Shown here: piece by piece, positions 52,090 through 61,946 of the stretch
Position numbering within the stretch: position 1 is the stretch's first letter
Layout of the letters: each line of letters starts with the position of its first letter
Assembly: GCF_038397785.1 (NCBI RefSeq)
Contig: NZ_CP151642.1
Coordinates: 682,001 to 746,000, forward strand
Length of the DNA: 64,000 bases
Direction of reading: 5' to 3'
From: Salinibacterium sp. TMP30
GTDB lineage: Bacteria > Actinomycetota > Actinomycetes > Actinomycetales > Microbacteriaceae
Notes under the pieces: model-generated
Databases searched by the model: none
Seen by the model: the letters and a program-made list of their open reading frames with translations, nothing else
Told to the model about the DNA's origin: nothing
Made by a program: the position numbers and the translations under genes

Positions 52090-53391
52090 GTGAAGATCTC
52101 AGTTGTTGGATGCGGCTACCTCGGTGCTGTTCATGCGTCCTCTCTCGCAAAACTTGGCCACGACGTAATCGGAATCGATATCGACCAGGCAAAAGTTGAC
52201 CTGTTGGCCTCGGCTCACGCCCCGTTCTATGAGCCGGGTCTGCCCGAACTGCTGAGTGAAACCCTTTCCTCGGGCAGGCTCGCCTTCAGTACCGATATGA
52301 GTCTCGCTCGGGGGGCCACTGTTCACTTCATCGCGGTCGGCACGCCTCAGCAAGACGACTCAAACGCGGTGGATCTCACGGCAGTTGAGTCGGCCTTTGA
52401 CGGGATTGTTGCCCACCTGTCGCCTGGCGATGTCGTTGTCGGAAAGTCAACTGTGCCGGTCGGAACCGCTCAGCGCCTTGCGGAGCGCATCGAAGCGGTC
52501 GGCGCACACTTGGCCTGGAATCCAGAGTTTCTGCGCGAGGGCTATGCCGTGAAAGACACGATTAGCCCAGATCGCCTTGTGTATGGAGTGCGCCCGGGAG
52601 ACGACCACTCGGTCGCAGTGCTCGATGAGGTGTATGCCTCTGTGCTCGCCCAAGACATTCCTCGTGTCATCACGGATTTCGCAACATCGGAACTCGTCAA
52701 GGTCGCCGCTAACGCGTTCTTGGCCACCAAAATCTCGTTCATCAATGCGATGGCAGAGGTTGCTGAGGTTACCGGGGCAGATGTGACCCAGCTTGCGGAT
52801 GCCATTGGTTACGACCAAAGAATCGGTCGCCGCTTTTTGAATGCCGGCCTCGGCTTCGGTGGGGGCTGCCTACCGAAGGACATCCGAGGATTTATGGCGC
52901 GCGCCTCGGAGTTGGGTGCTGGCGATGCGCTCAACTTCTTGGGAGAGGTCGATGCAATTAACCTTCGTCGGCGTGAGCGCATGGTCGACCTGTGTCGGGA
53001 AGTGCTTGGCGGAACTATCGAAGGCGCCAAAATAGCGGTGCTCGGGCTTGCCTTCAAGCCAGATTCTGATGACGTGCGTGATTCTCCGGCACTTGATGTC
53101 GCAGCACGTCTCGCTGAGCTGGGTGGCCGCGTGCGTGCAACAGATCCGCAAGCAATTGATACGTCACGCCGACTGCATCCTGATCTCGACTATGTTGCAA
53201 CCGCCGCGGAAGCAGCCCGCGATGCCGATATCGTGCTGGTGCTCACCGAGTGGCGCGAGTACCGCGAGATTGACCCTGCCGAGCTCGGTTCAGTCGTTGC
53301 GGTGCGCGCGATCCTCGACGGTCGCAACTGTCTGAACCCGGTGCAGTGGCGCGATGCCGGCTGGACGTTTCGCGCGCTCGGTCGCCCCTAG
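52090..53391 (+). CDS. UDP-glucose 6-dehydrogenase
   Basis: 433 residues: NAD-binding VVGCGYLGAVHA, the WNPEFLREGYAV motif, and catalytic Cys in LGFGGGCLPKDIRGF. It oxidises UDP-glucose to UDP-glucuronate with two NAD+. UDP-glucuronate would serve the wall glycopolymer locus on the right. Its last 102 nt overlap the convergent GtrA gene. Confidence 0.94.
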   Translation: MKISVVGCGYLGAVHASSLAKLGHDVIGIDIDQAKVDLLASAHAPFYEPGLPELLSETLSSGRLAFSTDMSLARGATVHFIAVGTPQQDDSNAVDLTAVESAFDGIVAHLSPGDVVVGKSTVPVGTAQRLAERIEAVGAHLAWNPEFLREGYAVKDTISPDRLVYGVRPGDDHSVAVLDEVYASVLAQDIPRVITDFATSELVKVAANAFLATKISFINAMAEVAEVTGADVTQLADAIGYDQRIGRRFLNAGLGFGGGCLPKDIRGFMARASELGAGDALNFLGEVDAINLRRRERMVDLCREVLGGTIEGAKIAVLGLAFKPDSDDVRDSPALDVAARLAELGGRVRATDPQAIDTSRRLHPDLDYVATAAEAARDADIVLVLTEWREYREIDPAELGSVVAVRAILDGRNCLNPVQWRDAGWTFRALGRP

Positions 53392-53838
53392 CGCCACGTC
53401 GGCGGCGAGCAGGCCACGACCCGGCCGAAAGACCCACCAGCGGTAGAGGGCGAAGCGGAACACAGCGCCGAGTGCGAGACCGATAACGTTGGTGGCGATG
53501 TTGTCGGCGAGCAGCGATGTGTAGCCCAGCACGTAGTGCGACACCCACAGGCACAGTACGCCGATTCCCATCCCGGCAACGCTGACGACGGCGAATTCTA
53601 GGCCTTCCCGGGCCGCTCCGATGCGACCGGCGGTAGCAAAAGTCCAGCGCCGGTTGCCGACCCAGTTGGCACCGATGGCCAGGGTGGTCGAGATCACTTT
53701 TGCGACCATCGGTCCTTCGTGAAGAACGTCGGGTGAGAGGATTGTGATCCGCAACAGATTGAATACTGCGACATCGATCACGAGCCCGCCGAGCCCAACT
53801 ACGCCGAAACGTAAGAATTGGCCGAGCAGCTTTCGCAT
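53290..53838 (-). CDS. GtrA-family membrane protein
   Basis: 182 residues with four membrane helices: FLRFGVVGLGGLVIDVAVFNLL, ANWVGNRRWTF (the RxWTF mark), and FALYRWWVF near the end, which is standard. GtrA proteins help move polyprenol-linked sugars for surface polysaccharide decoration. The C-terminal 35 residues beyond the family overlap the dehydrogenase gene by 102 nt, an unusually long convergent overlap. Confidence 0.9.
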   Translation of the reverse strand: MRKLLGQFLRFGVVGLGGLVIDVAVFNLLRITILSPDVLHEGPMVAKVISTTLAIGANWVGNRRWTFATAGRIGAAREGLEFAVVSVAGMGIGVLCLWVSHYVLGYTSLLADNIATNVIGLALGAVFRFALYRWWVFRPGRGLLAADVALGATERAKRPAGIAPLHRVQTVATVEDRAHRND

Positions 53839-53941
53839 GTGATCTCCACAGTAGACAAGAATGGGGCAGGGCGGTTGGAAGTCTAACGCGCCAAGCTAGG
53901 CCCGAAGCTGGGCATCATCTTAGACAGTGTAGGAGTCACTA

Positions 53942-55060
53942 GTGCCACCGATCGTGGGCGTAATTGGCGGGGGCCAGCTGGCCAGAATGATGATCCCGCG
54001 CGCAATCGAGCTCGGGATTGAGCTGCGCGTCCTCGCGGAGGGTGAGGGAATGTCGGCTCAGTTGGCGGCGACAGCCGTCGGCGACTACACGGATGCCGAC
54101 ACCGTTCTCGCTTTTGCCCGCGACGTTGACGTCATTACTTTCGACCACGAGCACGTGCCTCAGGATGTGCTGACTCAGCTCGTCGATGCTGGTGTTGCCG
54201 TGCATCCGGGGCCTGCGCCGTTAGCGGTCGCGCAAGACAAGATTCTGATGCGACACGAGCTGAGCCGGCTCGGTTTGCCGGTTCCGGTGTGGGCGAGTGT
54301 TGCGACGTCGGGGGAACTTGATGAGTTTTTGGTCGCCAATGGTGGTCGTGTCGTCGTGAAGACGCCTCGCGGTGGCTATGACGGCAAGGGCGTGCGCATC
54401 GTCTCCGATTCGAGCGAGGTCGCTGACTGGTTTGATGCGGGCGCACCGCTGCTGGCCGAAGAACTGGTGTCGTTCACTCGTGAGCTCGCGCAATTGGCAG
54501 CCCGCAGCCCGCGCGGCGAGATCGCGCTGTGGCCCGTGGTCGAGTCGGTTCAAAAAGATGGGGTGTGCGCTGAAGTTATCGCGCCCGCGCCGTCGATCAC
54601 CGACTCACTCACCGAAGCCGCCGCCACCATCGCTCGCGCCGTTGCTGACGAGCTGGGAGTCACCGGCGTCCTCGCTGTGGAACTTTTCGAAACCACCGAT
54701 GGACGCCTCCTCATCAACGAACTCGCGATGCGCCCCCACAACAGTGGGCACTGGACAATGGATGGCGCGGTCACGAGCCAATTCGAACAACACTTGCGTG
54801 CCGTGCTCGACCTCCCTCTGGGGGCGACCGATGCCCGCTCGCCGTGGACGGTCATGATCAACGTTCTCGGGGGACCAGCATCCGGAACCATCGCCGACCG
54901 TTATCCCGCCGCATTCGCCAACCAGCCGACGGCGAAGTTTCACGAATACGGCAAAGCACCACGCCCCGGCCGCAAGGTCGGCCACGTGAATGTGAGCGGC
55001 GATGACCTCGATGACGTCATGTACCGCGCGCGTGCCGCAGCAACGATTCTCACGGATTGA
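53942..55060 (+). CDS. purK: N5-carboxyaminoimidazole ribonucleotide synthase
   Basis: 372 residues: [20 protein letters not shown] at the N-terminus, an ATP-grasp fold with [17 protein letters not shown], and [14 protein letters not shown]. It makes N5-CAIR from AIR, bicarbonate and ATP in purine synthesis. GTG start. Coupled to purE. Confidence 0.95.
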   Translation: MPPIVGVIGGGQLARMMIPRAIELGIELRVLAEGEGMSAQLAATAVGDYTDADTVLAFARDVDVITFDHEHVPQDVLTQLVDAGVAVHPGPAPLAVAQDKILMRHELSRLGLPVPVWASVATSGELDEFLVANGGRVVVKTPRGGYDGKGVRIVSDSSEVADWFDAGAPLLAEELVSFTRELAQLAARSPRGEIALWPVVESVQKDGVCAEVIAPAPSITDSLTEAAATIARAVADELGVTGVLAVELFETTDGRLLINELAMRPHNSGHWTMDGAVTSQFEQHLRAVLDLPLGATDARSPWTVMINVLGGPASGTIADRYPAAFANQPTAKFHEYGKAPRPGRKVGHVNVSGDDLDDVMYRARAAATILTD

Positions 55061-55068
55061 CACCTAGC

Positions 55069-55572
55069 ATGGGTTCCGTGACTCAACCGCAAGTAGCCGT
55101 CGTAATGGGATCAGACTCTGACTGGAACGTGATGGTCGACGCATCAGCGGCGCTCAAAGATTTTGGTATTGCGCACGAAGTGAGCGTGGTGTCTGCGCAT
55201 CGCAGTGCCGAGAAGATGATCGCGTTCGGCAAAGAGGCGGCTGGCCGCGGCATCCGAGTCATCATTGCGGGTGCTGGCGGCGCCGCTCACCTTCCCGGAA
55301 TGCTGGCATCGGTCACAACGCTTCCCGTTATTGGTGTGCCGGTTCCCCTTGCGCGCCTCGACGGCATGGATTCGCTGCTGTCAATCGTGCAGATGCCTGC
55401 GGGTATCCCTGTTGCGACGGTGTCGATCGGGGGAGCGCGCAACGCCGGAATTTTGGCTGCCCGGATTCTTGGATCTGGCGACGCCGAGTTGACCCAAAAA
55501 CTTGCCGACTATGCGGCGCAGCTTGAGGCTCTCGTTGACGATAAAAACGCCGCACTGAACGCGAGCCTGTGA
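55069..55572 (+). CDS. purE: N5-carboxyaminoimidazole ribonucleotide mutase
   Basis: 167 residues: [21 protein letters not shown] with the catalytic His, and [13 protein letters not shown]-type loop. It converts N5-CAIR to CAIR. ATG 55069 gives the usual N-terminus; a TTG at 55057 and a GTG at 55078 are alternatives. Confidence 0.94.
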   Translation: MGSVTQPQVAVVMGSDSDWNVMVDASAALKDFGIAHEVSVVSAHRSAEKMIAFGKEAAGRGIRVIIAGAGGAAHLPGMLASVTTLPVIGVPVPLARLDGMDSLLSIVQMPAGIPVATVSIGGARNAGILAARILGSGDAELTQKLADYAAQLEALVDDKNAALNASL

Positions 55573-56927
55573 GCACAGCGAGTTCCCTCCGCCAGCCGGC
55601 CGATCGGTCGCCGGAGACGATGACAAAACGCGCATGGTGGCTGTTGGGCCTCAACGTGCTCATTCCCGGCTCCGCTCAACTTCTTGCGGGAAACCGCAAG
55701 CTCGGTCGTTTCGGTGTCGTCGCAAGCTTCCTGTTCGTGCTGATCGTCGTCATCAGCGTGCTGCTTTCCTTTGCCGCGCCAATGGTGCTGCTCACGATCG
55801 GCAGCAGCACGCTGGGGCTCTGGGCAATTGCCCTCATCTTGGCTTTCTATGCCGTTCTGTGGCTCATTCTGACCCTCAACGCCTGGCACCTCGCGAATCT
55901 GGGGCGTGCCACTCCCACGGGACGTACCTTCGTCGCCGCGTTTAGTGCCATCGTGCTCCTCGCCGTAGCGGGCACCGCAGGGTATGGCGCCTACGTCGCG
56001 ACCACCGCCAATTCTTTCCTCAGCGATGTCTTTATCGCCGCCCCCACTAAGGAACCCATCGACGGTCGCTACAACATCTTGCTGCTCGGCGGGGATGCCG
56101 GAGCCGATCGTGAAGGGTTGCGCCCCGACAGCATCACTGTTGCCAGCATCGATGCGGAGACAGGGGAGGCCGTGCTCATTGGCTTGCCGCGCAACATGGA
56201 ACTCGCCCCATTCGTTGCAGGCTCACCGCTGGCCGATAAGTATCCGGATGGCTATGGGGCCTACGGTTGTGACGTTGACGTGTGCCTCCTCAACTCGATT
56301 TACACCGAAGTGGAGCTCAATACTCCGGATCTCTACCCCGATGCGGCCGCCAACGGCAGCTCGCCGGGCATCGAAGCGATGCGCGACGCGGTTGAGGGTA
56401 TAACCGGGCTCGGCATCCAGTACTACGCTCTCATCGATATGCAGGGCTTCTCTGACCTGATCGACTCCTTGGGCGGTGTCACAATCAACGTTGCGGAGCC
56501 GGTGCCGATCCATGCGGATGCCGAATTTACGATCGTCGCTGAATGGATCCCCGCTGGGGTTCAGGTCATGGACGGATACCACGCTCTCTGGTACGCGCGT
56601 TCGCGGCACGACACTACTGACTATGACCGCATGGGGCGCCAGCGCCAACTGCAGCAGGCGGTCATCGAGCAGTTCACGCCAGCCAACGTGCTCACGAAAG
56701 TTCAGGCGATTGCCGCAGCCAGCTCCAAGGTCGTCAAGACCGACATCCCCCAGGGGAGCCTGCCGTATTTCGTGAATCTCGCATCGAAGACACGGGCTCT
56801 GCCGATCGGCTCGCTTGAGCTGGTCCCCGCGAACGACATCGTGCCCGAGTTCCCCGACTTCGAGTACATTCGTGAGCTCGTCGCCGCAGCCACAGCACCC
56901 ACTCTTGTCGACGAAGGTGCCGAATAG
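55569..56927 (+). CDS. LytR-CpsA-Psr (LCP) family wall-polymer ligase with extra membrane domain
   Basis: 452 residues. The N-terminus (about 1-160) has several membrane helices and a TM2-like [15 protein letters not shown] motif, unlike the single helix of most LCP proteins. The LCP catalytic domain follows: [24 protein letters not shown] with the conserved Arg-x-Asp-Ser, and [24 protein letters not shown] with the Arg pair. It transfers polyprenyl-phosphate-linked glycopolymers to peptidoglycan outside the membrane. Overlaps purE by 4 nt. Fits the rhamnose and glycosyltransferase genes next to it. Confidence 0.92.
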   Translation: MSTASSLRQPADRSPETMTKRAWWLLGLNVLIPGSAQLLAGNRKLGRFGVVASFLFVLIVVISVLLSFAAPMVLLTIGSSTLGLWAIALILAFYAVLWLILTLNAWHLANLGRATPTGRTFVAAFSAIVLLAVAGTAGYGAYVATTANSFLSDVFIAAPTKEPIDGRYNILLLGGDAGADREGLRPDSITVASIDAETGEAVLIGLPRNMELAPFVAGSPLADKYPDGYGAYGCDVDVCLLNSIYTEVELNTPDLYPDAAANGSSPGIEAMRDAVEGITGLGIQYYALIDMQGFSDLIDSLGGVTINVAEPVPIHADAEFTIVAEWIPAGVQVMDGYHALWYARSRHDTTDYDRMGRQRQLQQAVIEQFTPANVLTKVQAIAAASSKVVKTDIPQGSLPYFVNLASKTRALPIGSLELVPANDIVPEFPDFEYIRELVAAATAPTLVDEGAE

Positions 56928-56940
56928 TTAGTGGCTGGCC

Positions 56941-58071
56941 CTAAAGGTCAGCGTGGAGTTGCCACACCTTTTCGGCAGACATGCGCCAGTTGAAGGCGCG
57001 GGCGCGATCTTGACCGGCGTAGAACATGCGCTCGGCTAGCGAAGCGTCGTTCAGCACGCGACTGATTCCTTCGGCCAGTGCTTCACCGTAACCTTCGGCT
57101 GGCTCGCGCTCCACAACAACGCCGGCATCTGCTGCAAGCTCAAGCAGCGCCGGGGCGTCGGAGTGCACCACGGGAATGCCGAACGACAGTGCTTCAAGTA
57201 CGGGCATCCCGAATCCAACCTCGAGGTTCGGATAGACGAACGCTGCAGCATGGTCGAATGCTACCGACAGGTCTTCGTTGCTGAGAGTGCCGAGGCAGCG
57301 AACGCGTTCGGGGCTGAGTCCCTCGGCCGCGACGACGGCGGCAACGCTTTCGTCTTCGGGTTCTGGCCCTACCAGCACTAGGATGACGTCGTCATCGAGG
57401 TCGCGCAATGCGTGGATGAGGTGGTCGTTTCCGCGGTGCGGTTCGAGCCCGCCGATGGCGAGCAGGAAGCGCTCGGGCAGGTCAAGCTCGACTGCTCGTT
57501 CCTCGACATTGTCGGGGACGCGCAAGCTCGTGCTTGCTGCCCCGCTGATGACGCGAACACGGTCGCCAAAGCTGGCGATTGACTCGAGCTGTTGGGCGAC
57601 GGTGTGGCTGGGAACGACTATGGCGTCCGCATACTTTTCTGCGCGCTTGAGCATTGCGCGGCTCCAGCCTGCTCGGCGGGTGCCGAGGGACTCTGGCCGC
57701 GTCCACGCGACCGTGTCGTGCACGGTGACGACGATCTGATCTCCACGATTGAGACGGTCATGGCGGCGCAGCGGGGCGAGCAAGCTCGTTGCATGCAGCA
57801 TTCCGCTACCGGGAACCTTCGTGAAACCGTGTTGCCACGAAGCACGGAGTTCGCGGCGGCTGAGGGCGCTCTTGTGGAGCTTCGCGAGGTTTGGCAAACG
57901 TTCGGCGATGAGTGCGTACTCCGCCTCAGTCGATGCCGACACGAACGCTTCAACGAAACAGTTGCTTGGCGCACTAGCAATGAGTCCTCGCGTCAACTCT
58001 TCTGAGTATCGGGCGACGCTGCCGTGAGTTGGCGAGAGCATCTCGTCGATGATGACGCGGAGAGTGGTCAT
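56941..58071 (-). CDS. Glycosyltransferase family 4 (GT-B fold)
   Basis: 376 residues: N-terminal acceptor half, VVTVHDTVAW, and donor half with LLAIGGLEPHRGNDHLI and the family EAxxxGxPVV motif as LEALSFGIPVVHSDAPALLELA. It transfers an activated sugar, possibly rhamnose, to a polymer on the inner membrane face. Overlaps rmlD by 4 nt; last gene of the minus-strand rml operon. Confidence 0.9.
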   Translation of the reverse strand: MTTLRVIIDEMLSPTHGSVARYSEELTRGLIASAPSNCFVEAFVSASTEAEYALIAERLPNLAKLHKSALSRRELRASWQHGFTKVPGSGMLHATSLLAPLRRHDRLNRGDQIVVTVHDTVAWTRPESLGTRRAGWSRAMLKRAEKYADAIVVPSHTVAQQLESIASFGDRVRVISGAASTSLRVPDNVEERAVELDLPERFLLAIGGLEPHRGNDHLIHALRDLDDDVILVLVGPEPEDESVAAVVAAEGLSPERVRCLGTLSNEDLSVAFDHAAAFVYPNLEVGFGMPVLEALSFGIPVVHSDAPALLELAADAGVVVEREPAEGYGEALAEGISRVLNDASLAERMFYAGQDRARAFNWRMSAEKVWQLHADL

Positions 58072-58922
58072 TCTGCAGTCAATGCTCCTGAATCATAGGC
58101 GTCGTGAAGTGCCTGCTTCCAATCACGCATTGGTTCAATCCCCGCATCGAGCCACGCTTGGTGGCCAAGCACAGAGAAGCTCGGTCGTGGCGCAGGCCGT
58201 TGAAAGGCTGAACTGTCGGTCGGCTTGACCCTATCAGGATCAAGTCCGGCACAAACGAACACTGCCTGCGCTAGGTCGAACCATGTGGCTTGGCCGCCGT
58301 TGGTGCCGTGGAATATTCCGGCGGGGGTGCCAGCATCGACTAGTGCGATAAGTTGCCGGGCCAGATCGCCTGTCCAGGTGGGTTGGCCGCGCTGGTCATT
58401 CACCACGTCGAGCGTTTCGCGATCTGCAGCGAGCCTCAGCATCGTGCGGGGAAAGCTCGAACCGTGCTGGCCGTACAACCACGCTGTGCGCACAATCGCC
58501 GTGCGGCCAGGGTTGTGCTCAAGAGCCAACAATTCGCCGGCAGCTTTTGTGCGGCCATACGCGGACACCGGATGCCGAGGAGCGTCCTCCGCGTAGGGTT
58601 CTGTGGCCGTGCCGTCAAACACGTAGTCGGTAGAGAGTTGCACGAGTCGTGACCCGTGCGTCGCCGCGGCGAGGGCGAGATTGTGGGGACCAACCGCGTT
58701 GATGAGGTGAGCGGCCTCTTCGTCGCTTTCGGCGTCATCCACTCGCGTGTATGCCGAGGTGTTGATGATGACGTCGTAGCCGCTGAGCACGTCGAGTGCA
58801 GCCTCGCGGTCGGTGACGTCGAGTTCGTTGCGCGTCAGTGCGGTAGCGTCGCGGCCGCTGAGCGCACGCATGAGGTCGGTACCGAGCATTCCGCCGGCAC
58901 CGACAACCGCAATTCGGGTCAC
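58068..58922 (-). CDS. rmlD: dTDP-4-dehydrorhamnose reductase
   Basis: 284 residues: VVGAGGMLGTDLM Rossmann start, STDYVFDG, and YGRTKAAGELLAL with the Tyr-x-x-x-Lys pair. It reduces dTDP-4-keto-L-rhamnose to dTDP-L-rhamnose with NADPH. GTG 58922 overlaps the rmlB stop by 4 nt; the extension to 58976 is rejected. Confidence 0.94.
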   Translation of the reverse strand: MTRIAVVGAGGMLGTDLMRALSGRDATALTRNELDVTDREAALDVLSGYDVIINTSAYTRVDDAESDEEAAHLINAVGPHNLALAAATHGSRLVQLSTDYVFDGTATEPYAEDAPRHPVSAYGRTKAAGELLALEHNPGRTAIVRTAWLYGQHGSSFPRTMLRLAADRETLDVVNDQRGQPTWTGDLARQLIALVDAGTPAGIFHGTNGGQATWFDLAQAVFVCAGLDPDRVKPTDSSAFQRPAPRPSFSVLGHQAWLDAGIEPMRDWKQALHDAYDSGALTAE

Positions 58923-59902
58923 AGCACGGCCTTGTCCTTGAGCGGTTCCCACCATTGACGGTTGTCGCGGTACCACTGAACGACTTCGGCAAGTCCGGTG
59001 TCGAACGGCACTTGGGGTGCGTAGCCGAGCTCGGCACTGATCTTGGAAATGTCGACGCTGTAGCGTAGGTCGTGACCAAGTCGGTCGGGAACGCGGTCAA
59101 CAGACGACCAGTCGGTGCCGGTGTGATCGAGAAGCATTTGGGTGAGCTCTTTGTTGGTGAGCTCAGTGCCGCCACCAATGTTGTAGATCTCGCCAGCGCG
59201 ACCACCGGTGACGACGAGTGCGATGCCTCGGCAGTGGTCGTCAACGTGCAGCCAGTCCCGCACGTTGTTTCCCTCGCCGTACAGCGGAACGTGCTTGCCG
59301 TCGATCAGATTCGTGACGAACAGCGGGATCAGCTTTTCGGGGAAGTGGTATGGCCCGTAGTTGTTTGAGCACCGCGTGATTGACAGGTTAAGGCCGTGCG
59401 TGCGGAAGTAGCTGCGGGCAAGCAGGTCACTGCCAGCTTTCGAGGCCGAATAGGGAGAGTTGGGTTCGAGCGGCTGCAGTTCATCCCACGAGCCCTCGTC
59501 GATCGAGCCGTATACCTCGTCAGTGGAGACGTGAACGAAGCGCGGGGTCTTTGCGCGCAGAGCGGCGTCAAGTAGACGTTGGGTGCCGAGCACGTTGGTC
59601 TCGACGAATGCGCTGGCATCGCGCACCGAACGGTCGACGTGCGACTCGGCAGCGAAGTGCACAATGGTGTCGATGTCGACAAGCAGTTTGTCGAGCAGGA
59701 CAGCATCGCGGATGTCGCCCTCAACGAAGGTGTATCGGGGGGAGTCGGCAACGGGAGCCAGATTTTCCAGATTACCCGAGTAGGTCAGCGCATCAAGTAT
59801 GACAACATCTGCTCCGGCTAAACCGGGGTAGGCGTCTTCGAGGGTGCGTCGAACGAAGTTGGAGCCGATGAATCCGGCGCCGCCGGTCACGAGAAGCTTC
59901 AT
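58919..59902 (-). CDS. rmlB: dTDP-glucose 4,6-dehydratase
   Basis: 327 residues: VTGGAGFIGSNFVR, HFAAESHVDRSV, STDEVYGS with catalytic residues, and YSASKAGSDLLARSY. Second step of dTDP-L-rhamnose synthesis. It overlaps the epimerase gene by 4 nt. Confidence 0.96.
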   Translation of the reverse strand: MKLLVTGGAGFIGSNFVRRTLEDAYPGLAGADVVILDALTYSGNLENLAPVADSPRYTFVEGDIRDAVLLDKLLVDIDTIVHFAAESHVDRSVRDASAFVETNVLGTQRLLDAALRAKTPRFVHVSTDEVYGSIDEGSWDELQPLEPNSPYSASKAGSDLLARSYFRTHGLNLSITRCSNNYGPYHFPEKLIPLFVTNLIDGKHVPLYGEGNNVRDWLHVDDHCRGIALVVTGGRAGEIYNIGGGTELTNKELTQMLLDHTGTDWSSVDRVPDRLGHDLRYSVDISKISAELGYAPQVPFDTGLAEVVQWYRDNRQWWEPLKDKAVL

Positions 59903-60906
59903 GAGGGGTTCCTGTCGGTGTGGGGCGTTGCGGCCGAAGCCGACGCGCTGCTGGCGGGAAACTCCGAGGCCAGTGTGCGTTTGAGAGCCTCGTTTAAACT
60001 GTACGTGGCGGTGTAGCCGGAGTCACGAAGACGGTCGGTGTTCACCGTAGTGTCGGCAGCAAACTTGCGGATGCGCACGGCACTGATCGGAAACGTCCGT
60101 CGGGTGATTTTAGCCGCAGCATCAAAAACGTGGCCCGCAGCTATCCCCAGCCCCAGCGGTAGACGCACGTTGCTCGCCGCGTGCACATTCATTTCGTCGC
60201 GCAGAATCGAGATGAGATCTTTCGTTGAGAGGTCGGGCTTGTCGGCGAAGTTGCGGATCTCGATTCCGACGGGGGCATCAAGTCGGCTCGCAATGTAGCC
60301 AACAATGTTGCCCACATACGCCATCGACTTTTTATTCTCGCCCTTGCCGACCATGATGAAACGGCCAGAAGAAACCTGCTTGGCTAGGTTGTACACATTG
60401 CCGCGATTGCCTTCGCCGAACACGACTGAGGGACGCACGATCGCGAGTGACCGTGCAGCATCCGCGTCGGCCCACGCGGTGAAAACACCTTCGGCGGCGA
60501 GCTTCGAGCGGCCATACTCGTTAAAGGGTTCGGGCACCGAGTCTTCGGCGGCGTTGTTTTTGTCAAGTCCGTACAGCGCGACAGTGCTGGTGAACACGAT
60601 GCGCTGGATGCCGTTGGCTTCGGCTGCCGCAACGATGGCGTGGGCGCCTCCAACGTTGACCTCGGTGTACAGGCTGAGGGGAGAAACGTCATCGCGGTGC
60701 TCGGCGGCGAGGTTGATGATTGCGTCGTGGCCGGCGCTGGCGGCAGTGAGTTCTTCAGCAGACCGCACATCCCCGGTCACGGTCTGATCAGGAAAGCGCG
60801 GCGAGAGCTGACGGTCAAAGTTGGTGAATTGGTGTCCTTGCTCGTTCAGAGTTTCGAGCAGTCGAGTGCCGATAAAGCCACTGCCGCCGACGACGAGAAT
60901 CTTCAT
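59899..60906 (-). CDS. NAD-dependent sugar epimerase/dehydratase
   Basis: 335 residues: VVGGSGFIGTRLLE, INLAAEHRDDVS, TSTVALYG and YGRSKLAAEGVF (Tyr-x-x-x-Lys). Extended SDR acting on a nucleotide sugar. ATG 60906 is chosen; the upstream extension to 61152 is inside the next gene. Exact sugar not known; a 4-epimerase or reductase for another glycopolymer sugar is possible. Confidence 0.88.
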   Translation of the reverse strand: MKILVVGGSGFIGTRLLETLNEQGHQFTNFDRQLSPRFPDQTVTGDVRSAEELTAASAGHDAIINLAAEHRDDVSPLSLYTEVNVGGAHAIVAAAEANGIQRIVFTSTVALYGLDKNNAAEDSVPEPFNEYGRSKLAAEGVFTAWADADAARSLAIVRPSVVFGEGNRGNVYNLAKQVSSGRFIMVGKGENKKSMAYVGNIVGYIASRLDAPVGIEIRNFADKPDLSTKDLISILRDEMNVHAASNVRLPLGLGIAAGHVFDAAAKITRRTFPISAVRIRKFAADTTVNTDRLRDSGYTATYSLNEALKRTLASEFPASSASASAATPHTDRNPS

Positions 60907-60915
60907 AGAGTTGCC

Positions 60916-60948
60916 TTGTCCATTCACGACAGATTGTCCGTTCACCAC
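60916..60948 (-). repeat. 15-bp direct repeat before the epimerase gene
   Basis: TTGTCCATTCACGAC (60916-60930) and TTGTCCGTTCACCAC (60934-60948) match at 13 of 15 positions, 18 nt apart, in the 35-nt gap between epimerase and glycosyltransferase and covering the latter's stop codon. Confidence 0.6.
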
Positions 60949-61880
60949 ACACCAGCGCCAATCAATAGCGCAATTATCCATTGATCTCTTGGGCGTCGCC
61001 TGAGTTGTGTCGCGCGACGAGCCAGGGCACATCGGGCACGCAGGTTTCGTCGTTCGACGAGGTCTTGCATCCGGAGAAGTTCTGGTCGATGTTCCTCGTC
61101 GGCAACGCTGAGGGCTACACGGGTTAGCAGGCGTGCTTGACCCCGATGCCACTGTTCGCGAACCAGCGACAGTCGTGAAATTGCGGAACGAGCACCAACA
61201 TTGGCGCCCATAACGTTGGCGTCATGCTGGCGGTACTCGACGGTAGGTACGCCGTCGATGTGCCACGTCCAGCCGTGTGCCCGCGCCAACACATACAGCA
61301 ACCAGTCGTGGTACTGCGGTGGCTTCGTTGTGTCGGGAGAGTTGAGGTAGTCCCGTGCGAGGGCAACGAGTCGATTCGACATGAGGAACGTTGAGCCTGG
61401 GCCGGGGCTCTCCAGTAAGTAATCGAAGCGGCGCTGCGGAAAGTCTTTCTTGACGAGGCTCTGCTCGCCGTCGGGAGTGAACGACATCACATTTGAGGAG
61501 ACACCGTCAACCCCGAGCGCGGCACTCAATCGCACATGAGACGCAAGTTTGGTGGGAACCCAGATGTCATCCTGATCGCAAAACGCATAAAACTCGCGGT
61601 CAGCCGGAACCAGCTGAATGAGGCGGTAAAAGTTTGCCGCCGCACTGCCCGAAGCGCCATCGCTCGGAATGACAGTCAGCCGTGATTCGGCGGTGGCACG
61701 TTCGGCAAGCCACTCGGCGGTGCCATCTGTCGAGGCATCGTCGCGTGCGAACACCTCAACTTCTACACCGGACTGCGCCAGCACACTATCGAGCTGTTCG
61801 GGAAGCCAGCGGCGGCCGTTATGGGTTGCCAGTAGCACTGCGACGCGGGGGAGCACCCCGGAGGTGGAATCGGCAGGCAT
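60942..61880 (-). CDS. Glycosyltransferase family 2 (rhamnosyltransferase-like)
   Basis: 312 residues of the GT-A fold: VLLATHNGRRWLPEQLDSVLAQ, FARDDASTDGT, AFCDQDDIWVPTKL (DxD-type metal site), and VEYRQHDANVMGANVG. The pattern DQDDIW with YRQH is common in rhamnosyltransferases of wall polymers. First gene of the minus operon that contains rmlB and rmlD. Divergent from a paralogue at 61947. Confidence 0.9.
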   Translation of the reverse strand: MPADSTSGVLPRVAVLLATHNGRRWLPEQLDSVLAQSGVEVEVFARDDASTDGTAEWLAERATAESRLTVIPSDGASGSAAANFYRLIQLVPADREFYAFCDQDDIWVPTKLASHVRLSAALGVDGVSSNVMSFTPDGEQSLVKKDFPQRRFDYLLESPGPGSTFLMSNRLVALARDYLNSPDTTKPPQYHDWLLYVLARAHGWTWHIDGVPTVEYRQHDANVMGANVGARSAISRLSLVREQWHRGQARLLTRVALSVADEEHRPELLRMQDLVERRNLRARCALARRATQLRRRPRDQWIIALLIGAGVW

Positions 61881-61946
61881 AACTCAACAATGATAGTTGG
61901 CTTGGCGTTGCGCAATGCTGCACCCTCGCCGCCGTAGTCTGGAGCA

